DNA from: Synechococcus sp. UW140 | Lineage (GTDB): Bacteria; Cyanobacteriota; Cyanobacteriia; PCC-6307; Cyanobiaceae | Direction: 5' to 3' | Assembly: GCA_945872185.1 (NCBI GenBank) | Contig: CAMBZX010000002.1 | Location: 1 to 61,769 of the forward strand | Length of the DNA stretch: 61,769 bases | Program-made: the position numbers and the translations under genes | Shown: positions 8,412 through 17,213 of the stretch, one piece after another | Numbering within the stretch: position 1 is the stretch's first letter | How the letters are laid out: every line of letters begins with the position of its first letter | The notes under the pieces: model-generated | The model's database searches: none | What the model was told of the DNA's origin: nothing | Seen by the model: the letters and a program-made list of their open reading frames with translations, nothing else

Positions 8412-9110
8412 ATGTGCGGTCGCTACAGCCTCAGCACCGCGATCGACCAGCTGCTGCCGCGGCTGAAGGGCCCCCTGCCGCCGGGGCTGGTGCAGCACTA
8501 CGCCCCGCGCCGGCAGGTGCGACCCGGGGAGCCGGTGCTGCTGCAGCGCCAGGAGCATGAACAGCTGCAGGTGGGTCTGGCGCTGTGGGGCTTCCTGCCC
8601 GAATGGAGCAAGGATCCCCTGGGGGTGCGCCGGCCGATCAACGCCCGCAGCGAAAGCGTGGCGGAGAAAGCCTTTTTCCGGGCTGCCTGGCGCCATCGCC
8701 GCGCCCTGCTGCCCGCCGATGGCTTCTTCGAATGGCAGAGCCGCACCGATCCGAACAGCGGCCGCCCCTACAAGCAACCCTGGCTGTTCCGCCGCCGCGA
8801 TCGCCAGCCCTTCTGGCTGGGTGGACTGTGGGAACGCTGGAGCGGCCCCGATGGCGGCGAGCTGGAAACCTGCTGCGTGCTCACCACCGCTCCCAACGAT
8901 CTGCTGCGACGGGTGCATGACCGCATGCCGGTGGTGATCCCCGATGGCCTGGAGCAGGCCTGGCTGGAGCTCGCCGATGGGCCCGGGCTGCGGGCCCTCG
9001 AACCCCTGATGGCGCCATGGGATCCAGCCGCCTGGGAGGCGGTGAAGCTGGACATCGCTCCTGGCGCTGGTGGCCCGGCAGCGCCCCAGCAGCTCAACCT
9101 GCTGGGCTGA
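8412..9110 (+). CDS. SRAP-domain protein (HMCES/YedK family)
   Basis: SRAP proteins cross-link to abasic sites in single-stranded DNA and shield them. Catalytic Cys2 directly follows the initiator Met (MCGRYSLS), which fixes the ATG at 8412 as the start. The Asn-containing RPINARSE, the Glu in DGFFEW and the His in HDRMPVVIP are all present. The 232-residue length fits the family, including the PW.. region and the C-terminal LEPLMAPWDPAAWE block. It reads away from ftsH, with 114 bp between the two starts. No LexA box was noticed upstream although the family is often SOS-linked. Confidence 0.92.
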   Translation: MCGRYSLSTAIDQLLPRLKGPLPPGLVQHYAPRRQVRPGEPVLLQRQEHEQLQVGLALWGFLPEWSKDPLGVRRPINARSESVAEKAFFRAAWRHRRALLPADGFFEWQSRTDPNSGRPYKQPWLFRRRDRQPFWLGGLWERWSGPDGGELETCCVLTTAPNDLLRRVHDRMPVVIPDGLEQAWLELADGPGLRALEPLMAPWDPAAWEAVKLDIAPGAGGPAAPQQLNLLG

Positions 9111-9211
9111 AGGGCTTCGAATCTGCTGTGGCGACCAATCGGCCTCGCGCTCTGGGCGCCGCTGGGCTTGCTCCGCGGTTAAACAGGAACACCTACCGCC
9201 CGATCGCCACC

Positions 9212-9457
9212 ATGAGCCTGGACCAACTCGATGCCTTCCTGGCCCATGCCCACGGCGATCCAGGGCTGGATCGCCAGCTACATGAACCGAAGGAGCTGGC
9301 CGATTTTCTGGCTCTGGCCCGCGGCGCCGGCTTCGCCGTGGACGAAAACGATGTGATCGCCGCGCAGCAGCGGGCGGAGCAGACCCTCAGCGACGAGGAG
9401 CTGCAGCGGCGAGCGGGAGAGGAGGCGCGGCGGTTGCGCCATTTCATCCCGGGGTGA
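9212..9457 (+). CDS. solitary Nif11-domain protein 2
   Basis: This 81-residue protein has the Nif11 pattern SLDQLDAFLAHAHGDPGLDR, FLALARGAGFAVDENDV and LSDEELQRRAGEE. The C terminus (ARRLRHFIPG) is short and basic, with no core peptide. The ATG at 9212 matches the family start and is 101 bp from the SRAP stop. It is 36 bp upstream of the DUF427 gene and may share its transcript. Function is unknown; no peptide-modifying enzyme is encoded in the window. Confidence 0.8.
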   Translation: MSLDQLDAFLAHAHGDPGLDRQLHEPKELADFLALARGAGFAVDENDVIAAQQRAEQTLSDEELQRRAGEEARRLRHFIPG

Positions 9458-9493
9458 GACCCGGTTCTTTGCCTGACGCTCCCTCCGTACCCC

Positions 9494-10036
9494 ATGGCCC
9501 CGACTCCCAGCCCCGACGCTCCAATCACCCCCCCGGCCTGGCTGTTGCCCGATGGCCGCGAACGGGTGGCCGCCTACCCGCGGCCGCCGCTGCTGGAGTC
9601 CTGCGGCCGCCATGTGCGGGTGGAGGTGCTGGGCCGGGTGCTGGCCGACACGCACCGCTCGCTGCGGGTGCTGGAAACCTTCCATCCCCCCAGCTTTTAT
9701 CTGCCGCCCGAGGGCCTCGATCTGACGCTGCTGCAGCTGGCCCCGGGTCACAGCTTCTGCGAATGGAAGGGGGTGGCCCGCTATTTCGATGTGGTGGCGC
9801 CGGGAGCCGATGGTTTGCCGCGGCGTCTGAGCCGGGCGGTGTGGCAATACCCCGAACCGGCTCCGGCCTTTGCCGCCCTCACGGGCTGGTATGGCCTCTA
9901 TCCGGGCTTGATGGATGGCTGCTGGCTCGATGGCGAACGGGTGATCCCCCAGCCCGGCGGTTTCTACGGCGGCTGGATCACCGCCGAGCTGGAGGGACCG
10001 TTCAAGGGGGATCCCCAGCATCCGGAGCTGGTCTGA
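9494..10036 (+). CDS. DUF427-domain protein
   Basis: The 180-residue protein carries one DUF427 domain (about residues 30-135), with family blocks VRVEVLGRVLADTHRSLRVL, LETFHPPSFYLPPE, SFCEWKGVARYFDV and VWQYPEPAPAF. The C-terminal part (YGLYPGLMDGCWLDGERV and GGFYGGWITAELEGPFKG) is typical of the cyanobacterial subgroup. The family has a known fold but no established biochemical role. Its 3' end overlaps the 3' end of the convergent mscS gene by 35 bp. Confidence 0.85.
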   Translation: MAPTPSPDAPITPPAWLLPDGRERVAAYPRPPLLESCGRHVRVEVLGRVLADTHRSLRVLETFHPPSFYLPPEGLDLTLLQLAPGHSFCEWKGVARYFDVVAPGADGLPRRLSRAVWQYPEPAPAFAALTGWYGLYPGLMDGCWLDGERVIPQPGGFYGGWITAELEGPFKGDPQHPELV

Positions 10037-11039
10037 GCAGCAGATCGGCACCATGGCGCTGAACTGTCTCGAGGCTGGCCAGTAGCAACTGCTGACGCAA
10101 TTGATGAAACGCCTCGATCTCGCCGCTGGCGGCGAAGGCCTCCAGCCGCAGCTGCACCCCCCTGCTATCGACTGCGCCCAAGTGGATCCGCTGGGGTAGA
10201 TCCGCGGCCACAGCGGGATTCTGCTGGAGCTGCTGGGCCAGATCGGCGCAGATGGCAGCAACCCGGGGGAGATCCTCCGGGCGCAGCGGCAACTCGAGCA
10301 GCAGGCGGCGATGGTCGCGGCGGCTGGCGTTGGCCACCGCGAAGGTGGCAAAGATGGCATTCGGTACGAACAAGCGCTCGCGCTCGGGAGTCAGCAGCTC
10401 GCTGTAGTACATGCCGATGCGTCGCACCGTGCCGGCAAGGCGGCGATCGGGCAGTTCGATCTGGTCGCCGACATTGAAGGGGCGATAGACGTAGAGCATC
10501 ACGCCACTCAGCAGGTTCTCCACCAGCGCCTTGGAGCCGAAACCCACCGCCGCCGCACCGATGCCACTGGCGGTGAGCAGCAGCATCGGTGACACCCCCA
10601 GCAGTCGCAGCACCTCCAGGCTCGCCAGCAGGATCACCACGGTGCTGATCAACTTGTCGATCAGGTCCAGCAGGAAGGCACGATCGCTGGGGTTGCGTTG
10701 TCTCAACCAGCCGGGATGCAGCTCGCCCTCGCCGATCAGCAGCCGCTTGCAACGCAGCAGCGTCCAGGCCAGGCCAAGGGTGACCATCAGATCCCGCACC
10801 TCCTGACCATCGCGGGGCAGGTTCCAGCCGAGGCGATCCAGCAGATCAAACAGCCACCAGCCCACCCCTGCCAGCAGCAACGTGGCGCTGACGCTCAAGC
10901 GGGACCGCTGCAACAGGGCCCGGCCCAGGGAGCCCCTGGGGCAGCGGCCTGCCAACAGCTGCAGCCCCAGCCAGGCCGCGGCCGCCAGCAGCAGGCTGAA
11001 GATCAACAACGGGAGCTGGAACGGGAGTCCGGTGTTCAT
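10002..11039 (-). CDS. MscS-family mechanosensitive ion channel
   Basis: Small-conductance mechanosensitive channels release solutes on osmotic downshift. The 345-residue protein has about four N-terminal membrane segments, then the pore helix region with the Gly/Ala pattern GIGAAAVGFGSKALVENLLS, followed by the beta domain with RPFNVGDQIELP and RRIGMYYSELLTPERE. The ATG at 11039 overlaps the ribD stop as ATGA, indicating translational coupling; the frame is open further upstream but only inside ribD. It is the last gene of the GH116 - DUF3122 - ribD - mscS chain. Confidence 0.88.
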   Translation of the reverse strand: MNTGLPFQLPLLIFSLLLAAAAWLGLQLLAGRCPRGSLGRALLQRSRLSVSATLLLAGVGWWLFDLLDRLGWNLPRDGQEVRDLMVTLGLAWTLLRCKRLLIGEGELHPGWLRQRNPSDRAFLLDLIDKLISTVVILLASLEVLRLLGVSPMLLLTASGIGAAAVGFGSKALVENLLSGVMLYVYRPFNVGDQIELPDRRLAGTVRRIGMYYSELLTPERERLFVPNAIFATFAVANASRRDHRRLLLELPLRPEDLPRVAAICADLAQQLQQNPAVAADLPQRIHLGAVDSRGVQLRLEAFAASGEIEAFHQLRQQLLLASLETVQRHGADLLLRPAPDAGDPP

Positions 11040-12163
11040 GGTTGGAGCTGGCGATCGCCGCTGGGCTGGCCCAGCTGCCAGAGCAGATCGGGGCCGAGGC
11101 GGCGCAAGGCCACTCCATCCCAGGGAACCACCGCCTCCATCGCCAGCAGCCCCAGATCCCCCAGGGGTGTACGGGCCGCCACGCCGCCCAGCAGCTTGGG
11201 CGCGATCACAGCGGCGAGCCGCTGCACACAGCCCTGGCGCAGGGCCGCGGCCGCCAGTTCGGGACCGCATTCCCACAACACCTGATTGCAGCCGCGCTGG
11301 CCCAGGGCCGCCAGCAGCTCCCTGGGCTCACAGGCGGCCAGGGGCAGGCGCTCCACCCCCAGCCGATCGAGACGCTCCCAGGCCTCACGCGGCGCCTCCG
11401 GCCCATGGGCCACCAGGGTGGCGGCCACGGCACTGTCCCAGAGCTGGGCGCTGGCCGGTAGATCGAGGCTGCGGCTGACCACCACCCGCAGGGGTTCGGG
11501 ATCGCGGCGACCGCGGCTGGTGAGCAGGGGATCATCGGCCCGCAGGGTGCCGCCGCCGACGATCACGGCGTCGACTTCGGCGCGCAGCTGATGCACCCAG
11601 GTGCGGGCGGCGGGGCCGCTGATCCACTGGCTGGCGCCATTGGGCAGGGCGATGCGGCCGTCGAGGCTCATCGCCCACTTGAGGATCCCCAGGGGCCTGC
11701 CACTGCTGATGCGATGTACAAAAGCGCGGTTCAAGGCCAGGGCCTCTGCTTCCGCCACCCCCGTGAGCACCTCGATGCCGGCAGCCCGCAAGCGCGCCAG
11801 GCCACCGCCCGCCACCAGGGGATTGGGATCGGCCATCGCCACCACCACCCGCGCCACCCCCGCCGCGATCACCGCCGCGCTGCAGGGCGGGGTGCGGCCC
11901 TGATGGCAACAGGGCTCCAGCGTCACCACCAGGGTGCCGCCGCGGGCCCGCTCACCGGCCTGGGCCAGGGCGCCCACTTCGGCATGGGCTTCACCGGCCC
12001 GGGCGTGATAGCCCTCACCCACCAGCTGGCCTGCAGCATCGAGCACCACGGCGCCCACCAGGGGATTGGGGCTGGTGCGCCCGGCCCCCAGGGCGGCGAG
12101 CTGCAGGGCGCGGCGCATCCAGGGAAGCCAGGGGGAGGCGCCTCCGGGGCCTGGAACACTCAC
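11036..12163 (-). CDS. ribD: bifunctional riboflavin deaminase/reductase RibD
   Basis: RibD performs the deaminase and reductase steps early in riboflavin synthesis. The N-terminal deaminase domain (about 1-150) has the zinc ligands His60 (with Glu62 in HAEVGAL), Cys85 and Cys94 (EPCCHQGRTPPC). The reductase domain (about 155-370) shows LKWAMSLDGRIALPNG and VIVGGGTLRADDPLL. The total of 375 residues is normal. The GTG start at 12163 overlaps the DUF3122 stop (GTGA), and its stop overlaps the mscS start (ATGA). The second riboflavin gene of the window, ribF, is unlinked at 28.5 kb. Confidence 0.96.
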   Translation of the reverse strand: MSVPGPGGASPWLPWMRRALQLAALGAGRTSPNPLVGAVVLDAAGQLVGEGYHARAGEAHAEVGALAQAGERARGGTLVVTLEPCCHQGRTPPCSAAVIAAGVARVVVAMADPNPLVAGGGLARLRAAGIEVLTGVAEAEALALNRAFVHRISSGRPLGILKWAMSLDGRIALPNGASQWISGPAARTWVHQLRAEVDAVIVGGGTLRADDPLLTSRGRRDPEPLRVVVSRSLDLPASAQLWDSAVAATLVAHGPEAPREAWERLDRLGVERLPLAACEPRELLAALGQRGCNQVLWECGPELAAAALRQGCVQRLAAVIAPKLLGGVAARTPLGDLGLLAMEAVVPWDGVALRRLGPDLLWQLGQPSGDRQLQP

Positions 12164-12738
12164 CCCCTGGCCTCCGCCTCATCCCAGAGCGGCAGGCTTC
12201 GCCACTCCTTCACGACATAGGGAGGGACCGGCAGCTCCGTGAACACCCTGGGGAGCTCCAGGCGCAACGGGCGGTTGTTCTCCAGGTCGGCCAGCAAAGG
12301 GGAGAGGTCGAACTCCGCGGCAGCGGCGCGACCATCGCCGGCCAGTTTGGGGCTGCTCAAGGTGGTGTCGGCCAGCTCCCAGAGGCGCCTCCCACTGACT
12401 ACCAGCAGCGGGGTGGGGTGATCGAGCCGCACCCGACCGGGATAGCCCACGATCCGCAGGGTGATCGGAGCCTCCGGCCGGGGAGGGCCCTCGCGATAGG
12501 CCACCACCTGCCAGCTCTGATAGTCGAGATCCCTCAGGCTTTCGAGGCTGCGCACCACGCCGGTGCCGGTGGTTTCATCGGGGTGGGCATGGATCAGGGC
12601 GAAGAACCGCCCAACCGCAGGCCCCAACCGTGCCGACGGCGCGGCTAACGCCACAGGTCCAGCAGCAGCGGCCACACAGCCTGGTTCAACCAACAGCAGA
12701 ACCACACCCAGCAGCAGCGAGAGCAGGAGACGCTTCAT
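12160..12738 (-). CDS. DUF3122 secreted/lipid-anchored protein
   Basis: This 192-residue protein has a signal peptide (MKRLLLSLLLGVVLLLVEPG; the following Cys21 in EPGCVAAA could be a lipobox). The body matches the cyanobacterial DUF3122 family, with SWQVVAYREGPP, LRIVGYPGRVRLDHPTPL and PPYVVKEWRSLP. The ATG at 12738 overlaps the GH116 stop as ATGA; the frame is open upstream only inside the GH116 gene. No function is established for the family. Confidence 0.85.
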   Translation of the reverse strand: MKRLLLSLLLGVVLLLVEPGCVAAAAGPVALAAPSARLGPAVGRFFALIHAHPDETTGTGVVRSLESLRDLDYQSWQVVAYREGPPRPEAPITLRIVGYPGRVRLDHPTPLLVVSGRRLWELADTTLSSPKLAGDGRAAAAEFDLSPLLADLENNRPLRLELPRVFTELPVPPYVVKEWRSLPLWDEAEARG

Positions 12739-15293
12739 CGCTGAACCGCCCTGGGCTGGGAGGTGGTGGGGTGGGGGGCCTGCGGCTGGGCCTCCGCCCC
12801 GGGGATCGGCTGCCAGTCGGTGTGGGTGGCCCAGAGGGCCCAGATCGCCATCGCCCGCAGGTAGTGGCAGGCGCGGAAGGTGCCCGCCGCCGTGATCGCC
12901 TCCGGGGTGCGGAACTGCAGGCCGCCCACGTACACCTGCTCCACAACCGCGCCGCAGATCGCCAGAGCCGTGCCGCCCTCCCCCATCAGCCGGTAGTAGG
13001 CGGCCAGGCCGAAATTGATACCGGTCCACACTTCCAGGGGGTGGGTGCCGTTGGGATCGAGCGGCGTGCCATCGCGGCGCAGGCCGTTGGCCACGCCCAG
13101 CTTGCCGCCCTGGAAGCCTTCGAAACAGGCCTCCTTGACGGCCTTGAGCGAGGAGAGGGCCCGCTCGTCCGCCACCACCGGCGGCAGCCCTAGCAGGCGA
13201 GCATAGAAATCACCGCAGAGCTGGTCCGCCATCACCACCGGCGTGCCGCTGTCGGCATCGATGTTGTAGTACTCGCCGTTCCAGAGCAGGGCATCGAAGT
13301 TGGCGCGGCTCTGCTCCAGCCAGTCGCCGAACTCGCGCTGTTCAGCGCTGGTGTCCAGCCCCAGCTCCAGCTGCAGCCGTTGACCCATCGCCAGGGCCGC
13401 CTCCAGGGCGGCGATCCAGAGAGCGCCGCAGTAGGCACTCACCCCCTGCAGCGGCCAGTCGTCGAAGGTCTGGTCGGGGGCGCCGCCGTTATCGGGCAGG
13501 CCGTCGTCGTTGGCATCGAACTGCTTCAGGTAGCGCAGGGCCGTCACCGCCGCCGGCCAACAGTCGGCCAGGAAGCGCAGATCTTCGCCGGAAGGGGCCA
13601 GGCGGAAGCAGCGCCACACCTGCAGCACGAAATCACTGGCCAGGTCCTTCCAGAGGTTGCAGTCCTGATAGGCGGTGTAGTTGGTGGCGTCAAACGGCCG
13701 TTCATTCGGGGCGCCAAGATCGTGGGGGGTGGCGCCGGCCAGCTTGCGCGCCGCCTCGACCCGGCCGCGGCCCTGGGTGAAATACCAGCCGATCGGCCGG
13801 GGCGTGGGGTCGGCCGCCGGGATGGCGCGGGCAAAATCGCGCAGCACCGCCTTATCGAGCTCGGGCCAGAGCTGCAGCAGGGCGAAGGAGCCGTACAGGC
13901 GCACATCCAGACTCTCGTACCAGGCGTAATCGAGGCACTCGAGCACCCCGAAGCGGCCCACCGGATCCTGCGGGGAGGCCGCGGTCCAGAGGCTGCCGCC
14001 ACTGGCCAGGTCGTAGAGCTCATTGAGCAGGGCCATGCGCAGCGGTTCCGGTAGATCGGCCCTCTGCACCACCGGCGCCTGCCAGGCCTTGATCGCCGCA
14101 CGCCAGCTGCGCCAGTCCCGCAGGGCCTCAGCGGCGATGGCAACGGCGTTGTCGCCGCTGCTGCCGTGGAAATCGGTGTAGCGCCGCAGACTGCGGGTGC
14201 CGGTGGCGAAGCTGGTGACCGGCAGATCCCAGGTGATCACCATTGGAATCTCGACCCTTTCCCCCGGCGCCAGGGTGAGGCGTACCGCCACGGCGGCGCT
14301 GGCCTGCTCAGCGGTGCCGCTGCGGCGGTCGTTGTCGCTCTCGGGGATCGCGCCGGCGGCGGCGAACGGCGTCCAGATCTCGGCGCCATCACCGGATCCA
14401 TCCCAACGGCTACAGCGGAAGATCTCCACGCCCGCATGGGCCAAGGCGTCCTCATCGGGCAGCGCCAGGCACCACTGCCCCTGGCCTTCGGCCAAGGGCT
14501 CGCTGCGCTCACCCTCCAACACGATGCCCTTCAGACCGGTGTCCACCACCTGCCGGTTGCGCTGCCCCTGGCTGCGGCCGATCGCCGGCACGTAGTTGTG
14601 CTCAGGGCTGCCGTCATCGCGGAAATGGACGGCAGCGGCCGGATCGGTGTTGGTGAACCAACCCACCATGTTGCGCCAGCTCAGCAACAGCGAAACGGTG
14701 AGCGGCTGGTCCGTGGGGTTCTGCAGGCTCCAGACAAACACCGCCAGCGGATAACTGGTGCGCTGGTAGTCGCCGGGGAGAATCGGGCTGAAGGCCTCGC
14801 AGCTCACCTGCGCCTGAAACACCCCCGTGTACTGGATGCTGCTGAGCGGATAGCGGGCCGCGTAGGTGCCAGTGGTGTGTTGGTCGTCGCTGGCGGGATA
14901 CCAGCTCCAGGCCGCCAGCGGTTCAGTCGCCTCAGGGCGGGAGCTGTCGGCTTTGGGCCGCACCGCCAGGGCATGGGCGCGGCTGGAGGTGCCATCGCTT
15001 TCGTACAGGGAGAACTGGCAATCGGGGATCTCGCCGAACCAGTGCTCGCCACCATCCAGATGCCAGAGATTGAAACGGCCATCGGGACCGCGACCGATGC
15101 AGCCGGCACCGAAGCCGCCTAAGGGCGCTCCATGGTTAGGCCCGTCATCGAGGTTGCTGGCATAGCGCACCGTGTAGGGCTTCTCCCAGCCGAGGCCGAA
15201 GGGGCGCTGCCAGCTGCAGGAGAACGGGGGACGGGAGGGCTGGTCGCCCCCCAACAGACGGGAGGTGAAGGAAGAAAAGCCGAACGGGGGCAT
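12735..15293 (-). CDS. GH116 beta-glucosidase / glucosylceramidase-like (GBA2 family)
   Basis: The 852-residue protein matches the two-domain GH116 layout. The N-terminal beta-sandwich domain (about 30-350) opens with the family motif GPNHGAPLGGFGAGCIGRGP. The catalytic alpha-solenoid (about 390-830) contains LECLDYAWYESLDVRLYGSF near 450-470, where the nucleophile Glu is expected, and GLPDNGGAPDQTFDDW near 595-612, where the acid/base Asp lies. There is no signal peptide, so it is probably cytoplasmic. Characterised relatives cleave beta-glucosides and glucosylceramide; the native cyanobacterial substrate is not known. It heads a four-gene overlapping chain with DUF3122, ribD and mscS. Confidence 0.92.
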   Translation of the reverse strand: MPPFGFSSFTSRLLGGDQPSRPPFSCSWQRPFGLGWEKPYTVRYASNLDDGPNHGAPLGGFGAGCIGRGPDGRFNLWHLDGGEHWFGEIPDCQFSLYESDGTSSRAHALAVRPKADSSRPEATEPLAAWSWYPASDDQHTTGTYAARYPLSSIQYTGVFQAQVSCEAFSPILPGDYQRTSYPLAVFVWSLQNPTDQPLTVSLLLSWRNMVGWFTNTDPAAAVHFRDDGSPEHNYVPAIGRSQGQRNRQVVDTGLKGIVLEGERSEPLAEGQGQWCLALPDEDALAHAGVEIFRCSRWDGSGDGAEIWTPFAAAGAIPESDNDRRSGTAEQASAAVAVRLTLAPGERVEIPMVITWDLPVTSFATGTRSLRRYTDFHGSSGDNAVAIAAEALRDWRSWRAAIKAWQAPVVQRADLPEPLRMALLNELYDLASGGSLWTAASPQDPVGRFGVLECLDYAWYESLDVRLYGSFALLQLWPELDKAVLRDFARAIPAADPTPRPIGWYFTQGRGRVEAARKLAGATPHDLGAPNERPFDATNYTAYQDCNLWKDLASDFVLQVWRCFRLAPSGEDLRFLADCWPAAVTALRYLKQFDANDDGLPDNGGAPDQTFDDWPLQGVSAYCGALWIAALEAALAMGQRLQLELGLDTSAEQREFGDWLEQSRANFDALLWNGEYYNIDADSGTPVVMADQLCGDFYARLLGLPPVVADERALSSLKAVKEACFEGFQGGKLGVANGLRRDGTPLDPNGTHPLEVWTGINFGLAAYYRLMGEGGTALAICGAVVEQVYVGGLQFRTPEAITAAGTFRACHYLRAMAIWALWATHTDWQPIPGAEAQPQAPHPTTSQPRAVQR

Positions 15294-15377
15294 CGACGCC
15301 GCAATCTGTTCGGGCCAGCTTGTCAGAATTGATGCGGCGGGGTGAAATCAGTCGGTCCCGGCTCAGCCGGGGCCGGC

Positions 15378-15614
15378 TCAGTCGGGGCCGACTTCCTGAT
15401 CCACCAGCGCATCGAGGGTGAGCGCCGAGCGCACCAGGGCCTGGTAGCGCTGCACCACCCGGCGGTTGCGCTCCAGCCAGCTGCCGGGATCCCTCGCGGC
15501 GAGACCCGAGAGAGATCCCGGCCCGGTGGCATCGCCATCGAGCAATTCCAGATCGCTCTGCTGGGCCAGCAAGGCCAGCACCAACTCATGGATGCGCTGA
15601 CGGCGGTCGGACAT
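15378..15614 (-). CDS. small conserved-type hypothetical protein (78 aa)
   Basis: I do not recognise a named family. The 78 residues are largely alpha-helical and charged (SDRRQRIHELVLALLAQQSD, RNRRVVQRYQALVRSALTLD) and end in VDQEVGPD. The ATG at 15614 is chosen because the helix begins there; the upstream open frame is low-complexity. The next gene upstream is the desaturase, 61 bp away on the same strand, and GH116 follows 84 bp downstream. An overlapping frame (15323-15646) looks like a shadow. Confidence 0.6.
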   Translation of the reverse strand: MSDRRQRIHELVLALLAQQSDLELLDGDATGPGSLSGLAARDPGSWLERNRRVVQRYQALVRSALTLDALVDQEVGPD

Positions 15615-15675
15615 GGGATGGCGAGGTTGAAACGGCTTTTCGCCACGGAGCCTTACACGTCCAACCGCTCCAGCC

Positions 15676-16839
15676 TCAGAGAGGATTCGCCTCCTGGGGC
15701 TGGTAGAAAAACCCTTCGCCGGCAGCGTGCTGGCGCACCACCGCACAGCGGCTGGCCACCCGCCACAGGGCCCGGTGAATCGGCGTGGGGTCGTAGCGCA
15801 CTAGAGCTGGAAGGCGCTGCTTGAGCAGCCTGGTGGCGTGCCAGGCGTTGTAGTGCGGGATGCGTGAGTTGATGTGATGGCAGACGTGGGTGGAGCCGAT
15901 GCCGTGATGCAGCAGGTTCAGCAGCGGCCCGTAAGGACGATCCACGGTTTGCAACGCTCCTTTGGCCCAGGTCCAGTCTGCGGAGGCGAAATGGGGGATA
16001 TCGGTGTCTGTGTGCTGCATCCAGGTGTAGGCCACCAGCCAGGCATTGACCACCAGATAGGGCAGGCCATAGACGAGCAGAACCCGCAGCAGAGAGAACT
16101 GAACGGAGGCCAGCGCCAGGCCCAGCAGCATCGCCAGCACACCGAGATTGGAGAGCAGCATCGGGCGACGGCAGGAGTCCGGGAACAGCGCCCGACTGCC
16201 ATTGCGGAAGGGAGCACCGGTCCAGAAATGCGAGGTGGGAGCGCCGTAGTCCTCACCGCCAGCCACACCGAACAGCAGGTACAGCGGCCAACCGAGCACC
16301 AGATGGGTGAACAGGGACTGGATGCCGTACAACCTGGGGCCTAACCAGCCGCTCAGCGCCACCACCGACTGACCCGCGGGCGAATCTGAGCGCGGCGGCA
16401 CATGGGTTTCACCGCCTTCGAGGTGGTTGCAGTTGGCATGGTGCACCGCGTGGCTGCGCTGCCAGGCGAAGTAGGGCACCAGCAGCAGGCTGTGCAGCAC
16501 AAATCCGACGGTGGCTTCCACCCGACGGTTGGGATGGAAAGCGCCGTGACCGCACTCATGGGCGAGGACCCAGCAACCGGTAGCCACGGTGCCGGTGACC
16601 ACCGCATACAGCAACCAGAGTGGGGCGGCGAGGGGCTTCAGGGGGATCTGGGTGCCCAGGCCGTAGGCCACCAGGGACAGACTGAGTGATAGGGCCAGGC
16701 TTCCCCAGGCCTTGGCCGGATCGATCAGGAGCAACTCGGAAGGCAGGCAGGCCAGCAGTTCCGCTTTACCGGGGAAGGTGCTGGACGACGGGCAGTGGGG
16801 CGCCTGGGGAGAGGCGGGCAGGGAAACAGTGGAGATCAA
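15676..16839 (-). CDS. acyl-lipid desaturase of the DesA (delta-12) type
   Basis: The 387-residue membrane protein has the three histidine boxes of membrane di-iron desaturases: HECGH at 94-98, HAVHHANCNH at 130-139 and HVCHH at 318-322. Four or more hydrophobic segments lie between them. The box spacing and the tail (HINSRIPHYNAWHATRLLKQ) fit cyanobacterial DesA, which inserts the delta-12 double bond in membrane fatty acids. Assignment among DesA and close relatives rests on motif style only. Upstream is a 374-bp region without a gene. Confidence 0.88.
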   Translation of the reverse strand: MISTVSLPASPQAPHCPSSSTFPGKAELLACLPSELLLIDPAKAWGSLALSLSLSLVAYGLGTQIPLKPLAAPLWLLYAVVTGTVATGCWVLAHECGHGAFHPNRRVEATVGFVLHSLLLVPYFAWQRSHAVHHANCNHLEGGETHVPPRSDSPAGQSVVALSGWLGPRLYGIQSLFTHLVLGWPLYLLFGVAGGEDYGAPTSHFWTGAPFRNGSRALFPDSCRRPMLLSNLGVLAMLLGLALASVQFSLLRVLLVYGLPYLVVNAWLVAYTWMQHTDTDIPHFASADWTWAKGALQTVDRPYGPLLNLLHHGIGSTHVCHHINSRIPHYNAWHATRLLKQRLPALVRYDPTPIHRALWRVASRCAVVRQHAAGEGFFYQPQEANPL

Positions 16840-17213
16840 TGAAGCGGCTGCATGACGGGCCGACTCGACGGGTCGGTCGATGGCCTCAGCAAGTTAGGGG
16901 CGTGGATGCTGCAGCTGTGCGCCGGGGCACTTGGCTGCGAAGACTGCCCGCAAGGCTGCCTGGCGTGACTGCCCGGCGTGGCTGCCCGGAGGCCAATCCA
17001 GAAGCAAGTTCACGTCGCTGCCTGATTGGGCCTGGCCCCTCGCCACCGATCCGCACACCCCAGACGTTCCGGCCCTGGGGCAGGCCCAGCCAGGGGAGTC
17101 CACCTCCAACCGCTTCGCGCAAGCCTGCGGCTACAGCGTCGGCGGCGGATCGAAGGGCCTGACGCGATTTCCGCTGGACGATGAACCGCCTCAGGCGCTG
17201 GCAGGTGGGGGAG
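16840..17213. other. gene-free stretch upstream of the desaturase
   Basis: This 374-bp GC-rich stretch has open frames on both strands but none with recognisable protein features. It contains short repeated CTGCCCGG/GGCGTGGCTGCC blocks around 16960-16990. It probably holds the desaturase promoter; no convincing -10/-35 pair or structured RNA was seen. Confidence 0.5.

Noticed and set aside
14166-15122. Open frame of 318 codons on the plus strand
   Set aside because: Antisense shadow of the GH116 gene, whose catalytic motifs are intact.
15323-15646. Minus-strand frame of 107 codons over the 78-residue gene
   Set aside because: Cys/Trp/Pro-rich shadow composition; the other frame has a regular helical charge pattern.
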